A DNA stretch of 64,000 bases from Megaustenia siamemsis (lineage: Eukaryota > Mollusca > Gastropoda > Stylommatophora > Ariophantidae), in contig JAVIAB010000124.1 of the NCBI GenBank assembly GCA_032433765.1, positions 91,816,845-91,880,844 on the forward strand. Reading direction: 5' to 3'. Under the pieces are notes generated by a model. That model made no database searches, was not told the origin of the DNA, and saw nothing but the letters and a program-made list of their open reading frames with translations. Shown here piece by piece: positions 11,801 through 29,805 of this stretch. The stretch's first letter is position 1, and every line of letters starts with the position of its first letter. Both the position numbers and the translations under genes were made by a program.

Positions 11801-12365
11801 AGATTTGGGGATCTCGGGTGCCACTTGTCGTTTTGCCAGTGTGGCCAATTCATCTGTTTGACTGCTTCTGGTTGAGGAATTTACTGACAGTGAGATTACC
11901 AGTGCGGCGGTGAATCATATTTCTGATAAAAGTGATTACTGCACTCAAGAGCTAATTCTGGAAGGAAACAGTTGGTTAACTTTGACCAGTTTGTCTACGA
12001 AAGGTAAACATCTCGTGCACAGACTGCTCTGATACGGTACAAAACGTATTAACCTTTGGACAGTCACGTCCAACCTCCAGGGTGGGATGTGGAAGAAATT
12101 CTTTGAGTTAATTTAACTACGGTCACAATATCTATAAACATATTGGCATTTTCCACTGATGGTATAACTACTTGAGCACATGGACCGTCAGTGTGCTCAT
12201 CCTATGAATTTTTTTATAATTGAGATTGTCAGAGCAGCGGTAATAATTTGTGGATTTAACAGACAGGTCACGTGATTTTGAACATTTCTGTCACCTTCGC
12301 TGTCAATATTTTTTCGTTGGTTGACCCAGGTGTCCGACCTGTTGTATATATCATTATGTTGTTGT
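11801..12365. other. Unique sequence between two minisatellites
   Basis: No gene or recognisable repeat. Confidence 0.5.
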
Positions 12366-12658
12366 AATATGATGAATGGCTTGAAAGATTTCACAGTTTC
12401 GTTATGTTGTAAGTATGATATACGGCTTGAAAGATTCTAAAGCTTCATTATGTTGTTGCACTTATGATGTATGGCTTGAAAGATTTCAAAGCTTCATATT
12501 TTGTTGTTCTAATTATGATGTATGGCTTGAAAGATTCCAAAGTTTCATATTTTGTTGTTCTAATTATGATGTATGGCTTGAAATATCCTAAAGATTCATT
12601 ACGTTTTTCAAATTATTATTCTTCCATTTAAATATTCCAAAGCTTAGTTATGTTGTAA

Positions 12659-12694
<36 letters not shown>

Positions 12695-12695
12695 A

Positions 12696-12738
<43 letters not shown>

Positions 12739-13865
12739 GATCAGGACTCAGTCAGAGTAGGATTCCATACTCCCACATGAACTCAGCTGTCAGGCTAAGT
12801 GTGTTGATCACCCCCACAGACAGAATGTCACATTTAGAGTCCACCAGATCCACTCTGACTGAACACCCGTTAATACGTTGCACTGTGTTCTGCGCCAGTG
12901 GCCCAGTGCAACCGATTTCAGCCTGCATTTTATTCAGGTTTGCTTTCCTTAGCCTTTGATTGTCCCCAATCTTCCTGCAAGGCAGAAGATTGTCTTTTCT
13001 ATAGGGGAATTCTGCCCTTAGATGGTCTGCCCTCCCAGGTTTACGAGCACCATCTTCCCGAGTCACTAGAGGTGACTAACATAGACATGCACATAAAGAT
13101 ATGAGATATGACTGACTTAGACATGCACACACAAAGATATGACACATACCTAACATAGATGTAAGGCTTGAAAGATTACATAGCTTTATTGTGTTTTTGT
13201 AATTATGATGTATGGCCTGAAAGATTCCAAAGTTTCATTTTGTTGTTGTAATTATGATGTTCGGCTGGAAGATTCAAACACTTCATTATGTTTTTGTAAT
13301 TATGATGTATGATTTGAACGATTCCAAGACTTCATTTTGTTGTAATTATTATGTATTGCTTGAAAGATTCTAAAGCTTCATTATGTTGTTGTAATTATGA
13401 TGTATGGCTTGAACGTTTTCAAAGTTTCATTATGTTGTTGTAATTATCAAGTATGGCCGGAAAAATTTCACTCCTTCATTATGTTGTTGTAATTATGATG
13501 TATCACTTGAAAGATTTCTAAGCTTTGTTATGATGTATTTATGATGTATGGCTTGAAAGATTTCAAAGCTTCATTATGTTGCTGTAATTATGATGTTTGG
13601 TTTGAAAGATTCTAAAGCTCCATTATGTTGTTGTAATTATGATGTTTGGTTTGAAAGATTCTAAAGCTCCATTATGTTGCTGTAATTATGATGTTTGGTT
13701 TGAAAGATTCTAAAGCTCCATTATGTTGCTGTAATTATGATGTTTGGTTTGAAAGATTCTAAAGCTCCATTATGTTGCTGTAATTATGATGTTTGGTTTG
13801 AAAGATTCTAAAGCTCCATTATGTTGTTGTAATTATGATGTATGGCTTGAAAGATTTCAAAGCCT
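12366..13865. repeat. 49-bp minisatellite interrupted by a ~500-bp insert
   Basis: Unit cattatgttgttgtaattat gatgtatggcttgaaagattc taaagctt; the copies at 13621 and 13670 are exactly 49 bp apart. The left part (12366-12660) and right part (13160-13865) are separated by unrelated sequence. The last six copies (13580-13850) are nearly identical, while the outer ones are diverged. Confidence 0.9.
12660..13160. mobile_element. Unclassified insert inside the 49-bp array, with (CT)n
   Basis: A (CT)n tract (12662-12736) is followed by about 350 bp of more GC-balanced sequence and a short tandem motif (agacatgcacataaagatat repeated near 13083 and 13118). A 104-aa minus frame (12752-13066) is open but unrecognised. 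It breaks the array cleanly, so it probably inserted after array formation; no TSD could be fixed. Confidence 0.4.
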
Positions 13866-13869
13866 TATA

Positions 13870-15620
13870 GAAGATGAGATGTTGACCTAGAGACATGATC
13901 AATATGTTGAAGAGCGATATATTCCCTTTTGGTGACAGCGTATAGAAGTTCCAATGTTCAGACTTAACAGACAGATCCAGGTGTCAACTTTTCAATCCTA
14001 AGGATGGAAACTGCATTTAAATGTGATTGATAAGAGAAAACACATAACAAGTATCTGCTAGAGAGGTGACCAATAGGTAATTAGCCTAGAAAACTGCTGT
14101 TGCTATCATCAGAGACATATCTCGACATACTGTATAAAGATGCACCAGAAATGAGTTGACGAAAACATGTACTTGAATATACGTCTTTCGTATGAAAAGT
14201 ATACGCAAAGAAAGAAATATGTCATTCTCGGAAGTGAGTTGATTGTTGAATAAATGTTGCTAAAATAATTAAAAAGCGTGTAACACCACATGAGTTAAAT
14301 CCAATTCTCCAAGGAACCAATGAAAGTTATTTGAAACTAATATGACTCTGAGTTACTTAAGTCTACGTAATTACATTGATGTAGATGATTTTGTTCTACA
14401 CATCGTAAATATGTTGGAGATTTTATCTTTAGATCTGTAGATTCAATACATGAGTCTCGGTTGTTTATGCGTTTTAGTCATTTATTATATGATTAATTTC
14501 AAGATCTATGTGTGGTGCACGGAAAATAATGGCGATGACGAGTTTATGAAAAAGTCACTGGGTTGAAATGAATGTAGCACAACTACACACAATGATGGCC
14601 TATGTGTCCGGATACGAATACGTATATATGTTGATATAAAGGCAAACAATTTACAATTTAGAATTTGTTTCATTTACGAACACCCGTAGTCGTGACATCA
14701 TTTGAGTTGTCTATAATAACTGTAGGGTTGAGGCAATCAAGTATTGTGAATGCGACCTTCCACCGTCTAGAGTTGATCTGCGCTTTACGCCACATTGGTG
14801 CTGCTCATGACCGTTGTTGGAATTGCTTGACGCAAGTTATTTACATGTTAAAACTCATTAATGTGAACTGCTTCGTCAAGTCAGTCGTAGTGTTATCTCT
14901 TTAGAGAATTTGCACCGTTTTTCGTTCGTTGTAGGCTGCATTCACTAGAGTAATCAGGAATCTATGGGCGCTGCCATTGTTGTGTGTGCTTCGTCATCAT
15001 AATGGTTCATCGTATATCTCAAGATCGGCCGTAAGCTAATCTTACGGTCTGTTGTTTGATGTGCGGCGGTGATAATCTGACTACTAACTGTGTTTTATAT
15101 GTTCGGTATTGGAGTAAAAAACGATGTCTAACATCATCAAGAACTATATTTTTTTTTTTTTATATGACGATCATCATTTTCAGGAGGACGTGAACTCTAT
15201 GTCAATATGGTGGATAGGCGGCAGGAACCATTGAAAGCTACGTATGAAAGTGTTCCTTGTTGCAGTTTCTTCATATTCCAAGTCCGCCTTGTTGCAGGAG
15301 CTACTGAGTAAATGTTATGTGCACACTGTGAGCTGTGCGTTTCATCCGTTTTGATCGTGTTTCGATATCCCGATTGCTTACGATGAGTGATGTTATCATA
15401 TGGCAGTGAACAGATGGCTGTGTTCGCCTTATTTCTTTTGGCGTTTGCTGAGACTGCTATGACGGGTGCTACAGCTACCTTTCTTTGTTGTGGAGATGAA
15501 ATAGTAATTCGGATGATTCCACTAGCACGGGCGGTTGAGCAATTATGGATTTTAATTTGTTTGCAGTGATACCGGGGCCTTCCGTAACCAAAGAACTAAA
15601 GAACCAGAGGGTTGCGGCAA
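13870..15620. other. No gene seen
   Basis: AT-rich sequence with only short ORFs. The 79-aa and 60-aa plus-strand frames near 14665 and 15387 have no recognisable domain. Confidence 0.4.
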
Positions 15621-15629
15621 ATAATTGAA

Positions 15630-16820
15630 GTGCTGTAGTAAAGCTGGTAGTAAAGAACAAGCGATGAGGTGCAATGTACACTCCTACAAAGTATGTTGAC
15701 AGTTTCACAGAAAGGGGACAAAACAGAATCATGACGCTTCGGGCTACGCATGGCCTGCTTTAGAAAAACAAGAGCATTATAAATTAACTACATGTTCTGA
15801 GTAACCAGAACCAGTTGATCTGAAAAAAGGAAAGTGAAATGAAGCGAGAAGACAAATTGGAAAGGAAAAATTAATATATTTTAAAAAAATATTTAATTGA
15901 AAATAAATAAATACAAAGTAAAACAATTAGATGAAAGTCTAAGAAGGGCACCAATCTACATGCGACTAAAAGTCCATTGTGAATGGGAGATAAGGCGGGG
16001 GTGGGGGGGGTGGAACCAAGCCACATGATAAGAATAGGTGGGGTAGGGGGGAGAGAAGGAAATGGAAAATTTGTTTACCAAGCGTGAGAATGAAGAAGCT
16101 GTGATATTGAGTCTGGGTGGGAACAAGATAAGAAGAGGTGGGTACTGGCTAGATAAGGGAATGTATACCACAGAGTGTCAGTCATGCATGATAGACAAAA
16201 GCGTGGACAGAAGAAAGTGACCTCATCTCGTTCCACATCGTGCGTGACAGGGATTTCAGGAGGCTGGACAGCCTAAACGGGTACTATCTAAGTCGTGATA
16301 CATGATGGTAAGGCATCCTTTAAGATGTTGTCGGGTAGTAGACGTGAGGAAATAGTAAAGTAAGTAAGGTATTACTGAAAAAAACACACGGCGAAATAGA
16401 AGAATATGAAAAAAATAAGCTCTGATAAGGATTATAAATATTAGCCGGTATAAAGGGACGCTATCTTCTATAGATGTGTGCCTTCGTACATACAAATATA
16501 TAGTGTGTAAACCCTGAGTACCACTTAAAAAAAACATGACAGGACACAAAAGGCCAAAGTAGGAGAAGGGGAGGGAAATGGGAGGGCTGGAAGAAACGGA
16601 GAGGGGGAAATCAAAAGTTAGAGTGTGATATAAGGAGTAATGGTAAAGGTGGACGAGAGAAAGGTAACTGGTTATCCGTGAAAAATGGATACATTGATCC
16701 CCGAGGGGGTGAGGCAAACCATACTGCCCGTATCAGGCGATTCTCTAAAGTGAATCGGCTATGTCTGTCAGATGAACTTAACACCAAGCCAGTAATTTGG
16801 ACATCAGTCTTACCCATATG
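15630..16820 (-). mobile_element. Unclassified dispersed repeat, copy 1 (inverted relative to copy 2)
   Basis: Its reverse complement aligns along its length with 17375-18530, although clearly diverged. Shared blocks in order: tccaaattactggcttggtg; a pyrimidine-rich stretch ending ccccttctcct; ttacttactttactattt; gactgacactctgtg; cttatcacgtggcttgg-like; and ggagtgtacatt. Near one end (15731-15765, minus) a ctaaag / ggcc...gcc / cgaagcgtc pattern resembles a degenerate hammerhead core. ORFs are short pyrimidine-strand translations. Confidence 0.6.
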
Positions 16821-16976
16821 GCGATGATAGTTGTAGTGGGATGTTACAAGGGTATCTGCATCACGTGTAATGTCATAAAGATGTTCACTGTGTCTGTCAC
16901 ATAATCGGTGACCTGATTCTCAAACGTAGATCACCGTACACCCCTTACATATCATGGCATAGATGATATTGTTCGA

Positions 16977-17000
16977 TATATGTATATATATATATATATA
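16977..17000. repeat. (TA)n microsatellite
   Basis: Short TA tract between the two inverted repeat copies. Confidence 0.9.
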
Positions 17001-18485
17001 CGGGAATCCTTCTCTGATCACGACAGGACCATATTGAAGAGAACCGTAACCGTCCGCAGAACATGGCTGCAAGTCTTAAGACTTCGAAAGACATCGCCAA
17101 TAAATGCTACTTTTTTAGGTAGATGAGTTTACCCTGTGCTCTAGCGTTTGGTTCTCGAGGCAAGGCGCTGTGCTAAGATGTACGCTTCCGGTCCTCATTC
17201 TGACCGTTTATTGTTCTCTGTTTTTTTACTGTTTTGATTATCTGTGATTTTTTGAGTGTTGTAAACATGCCTCTTCCTTTGAAATTATTCGCTGCAAGTC
17301 TTACACTGCTTGTGATCGCAACGGATAGTGCCGCGACGGTTATGGCTGGAGGCCACTCTAAGGGCCCTATGTAAGGTGAACATCCAAATTACTGGCTTGG
17401 TGTCATGTTCTTCTGACAGCAATAGCCGATTCCTCTCAGATATCGTCTGATCGCTCGTATGGGTTGCCTCACCCCACAGGGGATCAATTTATCCCTTTCT
17501 CAAGGTTAACAAGTTACCCTGTCTCCTGCCCTCTTTCTCTTTACTCATTATAATTACCTCTACCTTCCAAGTTTTCACCCTCTTCGCTGCATTATTCCCT
17601 CACTTTTCGCTCCCCTTCTCCTGATTTGGACTCTTGTACTCTGGCGTATTTTTCCTATATATGTGTATGTACGTAGGCACCAATCTGTATGAGTACCTCT
17701 ATACCGACTAGCATTTATAATCCGTGTCAGTACTTATTTGATATAATAGCACATTCCGGGGTGGGTATTTCAGTACTACATTACTTACTTTACTATTTCA
17801 ACCTATCTACACTCGCTTATTTCCGACACATTACTTACATCTATACCTAAGCTACTTAATCTATACCCGTTGAGGCCATCAAGTCTCCTAAAATCCCTAT
17901 TACCAACGATGTGGCCCGAGATGCAGCCAACTTCCTCTGTTTGTTCACCACTTTGTCTTTCCTGGTCGACTGACACTCTGTGTTATACATTCCGTTATCT
18001 AGCCAAAACTCGCATCTTCTTTGCCTTGTATCCACCTAGGCTGTGTATTACAGCTTCGTCATTCTCACTCTCGAAAGAATTTACCCTTTCATTTCCTTCT
18101 TTAACCTCCTGTCCCTCTTACTTTTATCACGTGGCTTGGCCCCCCCCCCTCGCCTTCCCTCTCATATACATCTGACCCCTAGCCCCATACAGATCTGGAG
18201 CCACTGCTTAAACTTTCAGCTAAGTGTTTTCACATTGTGTTTACTTTTTTTCCATTTTAAATTAATTATTTTCTTGTAATATAGTACTTTTCCCTTTCAA
18301 TTTGTTTTCTCATTTCATTTCCTTTCTATTTCAGATTCATTAGTCCTGAGTACTGTAGCACATGTAGTTTAGTTGATCTTTATATCGTTGTCAGTTTTTG
18401 TTTTCTAAAGAAAGGCCACATATAGGCAAAACGTAATGGTTTTTTTTTTTTTTTAAGCTGTCACTATAATTTGCAGGAGTGTACA

Positions 18486-23142
<4,657 letters not shown>

Positions 23143-23149
23143 TGTCAAG

Positions 23150-24640
23150 ATGTCAACTTGTTAACTGCTTTCACACTTATTTTGTATAAATTATATATCT
23201 CTTAGTAGTTAATTTTCGAATTTTTCCAATTGTTTATATAAGACATTATAAGGGTGGTGATTTTCCTTTAAGATTTAGTTTAATTACGTGTCATAAAAGT
23301 ATGTTCTTGTTTGCTATTTACATATAGCTTTCAAATCTGATAAAAGTGATACATTGTGACATTTCTAGAAAAAGTGAGTAATGTAGACTACATTTATTCA
23401 CAATAGTAAAACTCCAACATCTTATCACGCGATGCAACATTTATATGATTTTCATTGTGCACTTCATCGCACGTTTCACTAATGCTAGAGTTTAATATTT
23501 ATTATCCAGGATGTTCTTTATTCGAACTTAACACTTTCTTGATACACGGTTGGTCATTATTGTTATTCTTTTATAAATTATTTTGGGAAGTTAACATTTT
23601 AGTAATATAATAATTATGATTAAAATATAAGTGTTAAATTAATTCATCGATGCAAGAGCTGATGCTCGCTCATACACGTTTTCTTCATATGTCTCGCTCA
23701 AACACTTTTCCTGTCTTGTGATGTAATTCACATGTAGTGTAATTAACACTCTTACAGTTACCTTCTCATCAACATGTTTTAAATTGCTGGCATCCGCCTG
23801 AAAAGAAAAGAGATAGATGGAGCTGTTGTATAAAGATTGTCATAAGATTTGCAGGTCATAATTTTGTAATTGCCGTGATAACGTGTAAGAAAACACTAAC
23901 AGGTGTACCAGTGAGTAGAGAACTACTGTTTAAGATGGATCTACATACATTTTAGGTTTCAAAATGTAATATCTATTTAGACAAAATCAATGACTTTCTA
24001 TTGTCGACGGTAGCAGTGTTATGAATATGATAATCTAAAATTATATAACAAATCCCGACTATTAGTAATAAATCATAGATGAAATTACATTTTGTGGCAA
24101 GTTATGCAACAATTATAAGATCTGTTCTGTATATGTTTAAAGTTATAAATGTCTACAATGATAATTAGTTGTTAGAATATAAATTTGACTAATCTAATTT
24201 ATAAACGTATGTAAATATATATTTATTCTCTGTGTTCTGGAGGCGTTATGTTAAAGATTATATATTTAAATTCAGTAGTAGTGGGAAGAGAGTGTGAGTG
24301 CAAGATAGTAACTAAGAGTATGTGTCAGTAGTGTAGTAGTTAGTGTACTGGTGTGACGATATAATCATAATTCAACTACAAGACTAGATTGACCAGGCGA
24401 ACTGAATGAAATACGTTCAAGGAAGATCACTCGGTTACCACTTTAGAACACTTCGGCTTATCATGATGATTTTTAATACATCACCTCCCTACGGCATTAT
24501 AGATGTCACTGGTTTTCTCTTTTTAGGTTTTAATAATCAAAATATGTGCAATATAGATATAGCTCTTCATTACTAGATAAATCAAATATTTGTTATAAAT
24601 TAATTATCACTAAAAATATGTATTGTATTTAACACTTACG
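23150..24640. other. Upstream flank of receptor gene 2, no gene seen
   Basis: AT-rich with no recognisable coding. Around 24320 (gtagtgtagtagttagtgta) there is a faint tRNA-like A box, too degraded to call. Confidence 0.45.
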
Positions 24641-24919
24641 TGTAATAGGACATGAAGAAATGTGACCACCAGAAGCGGTCCTCTGTGGAGCAAGTGTTTC
24701 AGCCTTTCAGCTTCTTGACACTCGAGCTTGGAGTTGGGGACTGTGCCAGTCTGTGCCATGCCTCCCCTGCTTCAATAGGCATGGAGGCTCACACTATATT
24801 TAGCATATACCCCTCTATGACTCCCGCACATGGAAAATGTAAAACATAGCTGTGATGTATATCCATCACATGCAATATAAAGTTTATAAATCGGAGTGAA
24901 TTAAGTAAATTAGCAGTGT

Positions 24920-25230
24920 TCGTGTTTAAAAGTACTCCGTCCGTGACAAGAAATGGCTGAAGACGTTAATTATGTGTAGAAAAGTGTAGTATGAAAGATA
25001 GGGGATAAGCACAGATATTAAATGTAATAAATATGAAATACTAAAAGGGTGCGTGTATAACTGCAGAAAACAAAGAAAATAAACATAAAATAGTATTGAG
25101 CTGAAAGAAAAACTAACAGAAAAACAAGACAGGCTACAACGTTTCGACAAAATCATTCATCAGGAATAGCAAACTAACTGTAGACACTAAACACAAAATT
25201 CCGAGTAAGAATACACAACTACACAACTCT
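24920..25230 (-). mobile_element. Possible retroelement end with hammerhead-like core
   Basis: On the minus strand a CTGATGA box (25157-25163) is followed after 11 nt by GAAAC (25141-25145), the order of the conserved hammerhead ribozyme core. The intervening 11 nt do not form a clean stem II. Similar looser blocks occur at 15731-15765 and 18405-18433. Unproven. Confidence 0.35.
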
Positions 25231-25267
25231 TTAATATTATATATATATATATATCTTATTCTCCATT

Positions 25268-25735
25268 TCAGCTCCCTGTGGAATATAGGTCTTCAAGAAA
25301 CACTTCCCAAGACGTTCTCTTTTCTGCCATTCTTCAAAGCCCGTTCCATGTTTTCCACATCCTCTTCATCCTCGCCTCTACCTGTCTACCCCAAGCATAT
25401 ATTTAGGTCTACCTTTTTGTCTTCTCCCCTGGGGATTCCAAAAAAATTTGCCTGTCTTGTACTTCTCATAGTTGGCTTCCGCAGTGTGTGTCCTGTCCAG
25501 CGCCATCGTCTTCGCTGTATCTCTATATCCACTGGTATTTCACTGGTACATTTCCATAATTCTATGTTAGTGATTTTGTCCTAACATTTCCATTCTTTTA
25601 TATTCTGCGACAGCATCCAGTAATAAAGGTCTGTATATTTGTGATTGTTGTTGTTATCCCTGTTGCGTTGTCATATAATGGTACTGATTTAACATTGGAG
25701 TTGAAAAAAAAATATTTTCGTATTTAACCTAACTT
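25268..25735 (-). mobile_element. LINE family C 3' fragment
   Basis: Starts with tttcagctccctgtggaata, the 3' terminus shared with 41857, 46677 and 63057. Contains the blocks cctggggattccaaaa and gtcctgtccagcgccatcgt, which on the minus strand encode the RRWRWIGHT-type C-terminal segment of LINE ORF2. Confidence 0.7.
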
Positions 25736-25842
25736 CTTTGGATTCCCATACATTTCCCAACGCAATGAAGATACCTCTTGCATTTTTGTATCCTTATTTT
25801 GATACCATTCTCTATTCCTCACTTTTTGCCTATATATTACTG

Positions 25843-25845
<3 letters not shown>

Positions 25846-25889
<44 letters not shown>
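25846..25889. repeat. (TA)n microsatellite
   Basis: About 21 TA units. Confidence 0.95.
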
Positions 25890-25890
<1 letters not shown>

Positions 25891-26259
25891 ATATGTGCAT
25901 ATAACTTTAGCGACAAAGTTTATTGTAACTGTATGTTCATATCGAGTGACAATTGCATGCCATTCAAATGGTTCCACTCTCCGTGTGATCGCCATCATCG
26001 ATCTACATTCAAAACCTGTGTTACTGATTCATGTAAGTTTCTTTATCATCCTATAGCCGTCAGAGTCGTTGGGGAACTGCTGAGGCCGTCATCAATCTTC
26101 TCTATTGATACACTCACAATGAAATACTCTCCTTCAGTCATTCTTTGGAACTCTGCGATCAAGGCCCGTCCATTCTTTTACGGTATCTCGAAATATAGTT
26201 CTCTGTCTATCTCTTCTTCTTCCTCCTTTCATATGATGTATGGTAATAAATATTAAAAA

Positions 26260-27170
26260 GTGATGTTCTTGATATAATTTGTCTGTAGAGATGGTGACCT
26301 TGAATATAAGCCACCAGTCAATAAATTACTGATGGATGCATTTACAGAATTAATCTTCATTTGCATTATTAAGTGAACGAAAGTTATTGGTACAATTTAA
26401 AACAAAGATTAGATAACGTACACTGCCAGCCAAAAACTAAATAAGAACGCCAGACAAAATAGTATAGTTATATTGTGTCTAATCATTTGTTTTAATTGTA
26501 TAATTGTTTCTTGAATCATGTATCATAAAACGTCTATCAAAATGATTATTTCATTACAATATGGATATTTAAATTTTTGCATATTACTTTGTATAATTTA
26601 TTATTGTTTGTGTAATGAAATTATCTATACCTGTTTTGCCACGTTTTCCCATAGCGACAATTACGATTAGAAAGTCTCTGTCTAGCAATACAAAAGTAGG
26701 TTTATTCCTAAGGGTTTGTCGGGTGTGCAGGGATATTGATCATTGCCTACCATAACATAACATAACGTAAGAAGTTAATTTTGTCTCTTAATTTTATAAC
26801 TAAATCAAATAATATTTCATAGCGTGAAGTTTATGTTACGAACGCATGGTTAACTTCTAGCACTTTTTTTTTTGGTCAATTCTTTATTTCTTTTCTATCT
26901 CTCATACAATTTTCTGTCAATTTTCTAGCACATTTTATTTCTGTGTTTACCCTTTTAGAGCATTATTATATGTTTAGTGTATGCTTTAATAAGAATGATC
27001 CTATCAGTGGTGGCTAACACTATTAGCCTCAAAATAAAACGTGTGTGGTTCCAACCTTGCCTATTGGTTACTAGTCGAAGAAGCCGAGCAACTTCATCCA
27101 CAGCAATCAATTTATGATAAGGTGGAGTGTGTCTCGAAATGAGAGGTGAGCTTGTCTCCGACAGAACTCC
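26260..27170. other. No gene seen
   Basis: AT-rich unique sequence. A tRNA-like B box (gtggttccaacc, near 27048) hints at a decayed SINE. Followed by (GA)n at 27179-27204. Confidence 0.4.
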
Positions 27171-27289
27171 TTTTTTTTTGAGAGAGAGAGAGAGAGAGAG
27201 AGAGTTGCGTATATTTTATTTGGGGCTTTGAGAACTATGCAGTCCTATAGGATGAGCTCTGGATAGAGTCTGCGTGCTACACAGTCGCA

Positions 27290-29805
27290 TTGCGCAGTGT
27301 CACTGAGCTCTATTTTGTTGAAGTGTTACTGAGCTCTATTTCGCTGCAGTGTCACTGACCTCTGTTTCGCTGAGCGTCAGCGAGCTATATTTTGTTGCAG
27401 TGACACAGAGCTCTATTTTGTTGAAGTGTTACTGAGCTCTATTTTGTTGAAATGTTACTGTGCTGTATTTTGTTGTAGCGTTACTGAGCTCTAATATGTT
27501 GTAGTGTTACTGAGCTCTATTGTGTTGAAGTGTTACTGGGCTCTATTTTATTGCAGTGTTACTGAGCTCTATTTTGTTGTAATGTTACAGAGCTCTAATT
27601 TGTTGTAGTGTTACTGAGCTCTATTGTGTTGAAGTGTTACTGAGCACTATTTTATTGCAGTGTTACTGAATTATATTTTGTTGATGTGTTATTGAGCTCT
27701 ACTTTGTTGAAGTGTTATTGAGCTCTATTTTGTTCAAGTGTTACTTAGCTCTCTTTTGTTACAGGGTTACTGAATTATATTTTGTTGAAGTGTTACTGAG
27801 CTTTACTTTGTTGAAGTGTTACTGAGCCCCAATTTGTTGCAGAGTTACTATGTTTCATTTTGTTGCAGCGTCGCTGAGCTCTTAATATTGCAGTTTCACT
27901 GAGTTCTATTTTTTTGCGGCATGACTGAGCTCTATTTTGTTGCAGTGCCACTGAGCTCTATTTCGTTGCTGTGTCACTCAGCTCTGTTTTGTTGAAGTGT
28001 CACTGAGCTCTGTTTTGTTTATGTGTCACTGGGCTCTCTTATTGTTGCAGTGTCACTGAGCTTAATTTTGTTGCAGTATCGCTCAGCTCTATTTTGTTGC
28101 AATACCACTGAGCTCTATTTTGTTGCGGTATGACTGAGCTCTATTTTGTTGCAGTGCCACTCAGATCTAAATTGTTGCAGTGTCGCTGAGCTCTATTTTG
28201 TTGTAGTGTCGCTGAGCTTTTTTTTGTTGCAGTGCCACTGTGCTCTATTTTGTTGCATTGTCACTCAGCTCCATTTTATTGCAGTGTCACTAAGCTCTAT
28301 TTTGCTGCAGTGCCACTGAGCTCTATTTTGTTGTAGTGCCACTGAACTCTATTTTGTTGCAGTGTCACTGAACTCTATTTTGTTGCAGTGTCACTGAACT
28401 CTATTTTGTTGCAGTGCCACTGAGCTCTGTTTTATTGCAGTGCTATTGAGCTCTGTTTTGTTGCAGTGCCACTGAGCTCTGTTTTGTTGCAGTGCCACTG
28501 AGCTCTGTTTTGTTGCAGTGCCACTAAGCTCTGTTTTGTTGCAGTGCCACTGAGCTCTATTTTGTTGCAGTGCCACTAAGCTCTTTTTTGTTGTAGTGCC
28601 ACTGAGCTCTATTTTGTTGCAGTGCCACTAAGCTCTGTTTTGTTGCAGTGCCATTGAGCTCTGTTTTGTTGCAATGCCACTGAGCTCTATTTTGTTGCAG
28701 TGCCACTAAGCTCTGTTTTATTGCAGTGCCACTGAGCTCTATTTTTTTTGAAGTGCCAATAAGCTCTCTTTTGTTGCGGTGCCATTGAGCTCTATTTTGT
28801 TGCAGTGTCAGTGAACTCTATTTTGTTGCAGTGCCACTCAACTCTATTTTATTGCAGTGTCAATGAACACTATTTTGTTGCAGTGTCAATGAAATCTATT
28901 TTGCTGCGGTGCCACTAAACAATATTTTGTTGCAGTGCCACTGAGCTCTATTTTGTTGCAGTGCCACTAAGCTCTGTTTTATTGCAGTGCCACTGAGCTC
29001 TATTTTTTTGAAGTGCCAATAAGCTCTGTTTTGTTGCGGTGCCACTGAACTCTATTTTGTTGCAGTGCCATTGAGCTCTATTTTGTTGCAGTGCCAGTGA
29101 AATCTAATTTGTTGCAGTGCCACTGAACTCTATTTTCTTGCAGTGCCACTGAACTCTATTTTGTTGCAGTGCCATTGAGCTCTATTTTGTTGCAGTGCCA
29201 CTGAACTCTATTTTATTGCGGTGCCACTCAACTCTATTTTGTTGCAGTGCCACTGAACTCTATTTTGTTGCGGTGCCACTGAACTCTATTTTGTTGCGGT
29301 GCCACTCAACTCTATTTTGTTGCGGTGCCACTGAACTCTATTTTGTTGCAGTGCCACTCAACTCTATTTTGTTGCGGTGCCACTGAACTCTATTTTATTG
29401 CGGTGCCACTGAACTCTATTTTGTTGCGGTGCCACTCAACTCTATTTTGTTGCGGTGCCACTGAACTCTATTTTGTTGCGGTGCCACTGAACTCTATTTT
29501 GTTGCAGTGCCACTGAACTCTATTTTGTTGCGGTGCCACTGAACTCTATTTTGTTGCGGTGCCACTGAACTCTATTTTGTTGCGGTGCCACTCAACTCTA
29601 TTTTGTTGCGGTGCCACTGAACTCTATTTTGTTGCAGTGCCATTGAGCTCTATTTTGTTGCAGTGCCACTGAACTCTATTTTGTTGCAGTGCCATTGAGC
29701 TCTATTTTGTTGCAGTGCCAGTGAACTCTATTTTGTTGCAGTGCCACTGAATTCTATTTTGTTGCAGTGCTACTGATCTCTATTTTGTTGCAGTGTCAAT
29801 GTCAC
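27290..29805. repeat. 26-bp minisatellite, about 97 copies
   Basis: Unit gagctctattttgttgcagt gccact. Unit types change along the array: gttactgagctc near 27300-27850, gtcactgagctc around 27850-28400, gccactgagctc at 28400-29100, and gccactgaactc with gcggtgcc at 29200-29640. A block of ten units at 28681 recurs at 28941 (260 bp apart) with the same rare variants (tttattgc, tttgaagtgccaataagctc). ORFs of 61-63 aa here are artefacts. Confidence 0.96.

Noticed and set aside
12752..13066. 104-aa minus ORF as a host gene
   Set aside because: Lies in an insert within a minisatellite, no recognisable domain, no exon signals; kept only as part of the unclassified insert.
15957..16817. Several minus-strand ORFs of 68-153 aa
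   Set aside because: Pyrimidine-rich strand of a dispersed repeat; the homologous copy at 17375-18200 does not preserve the frames.
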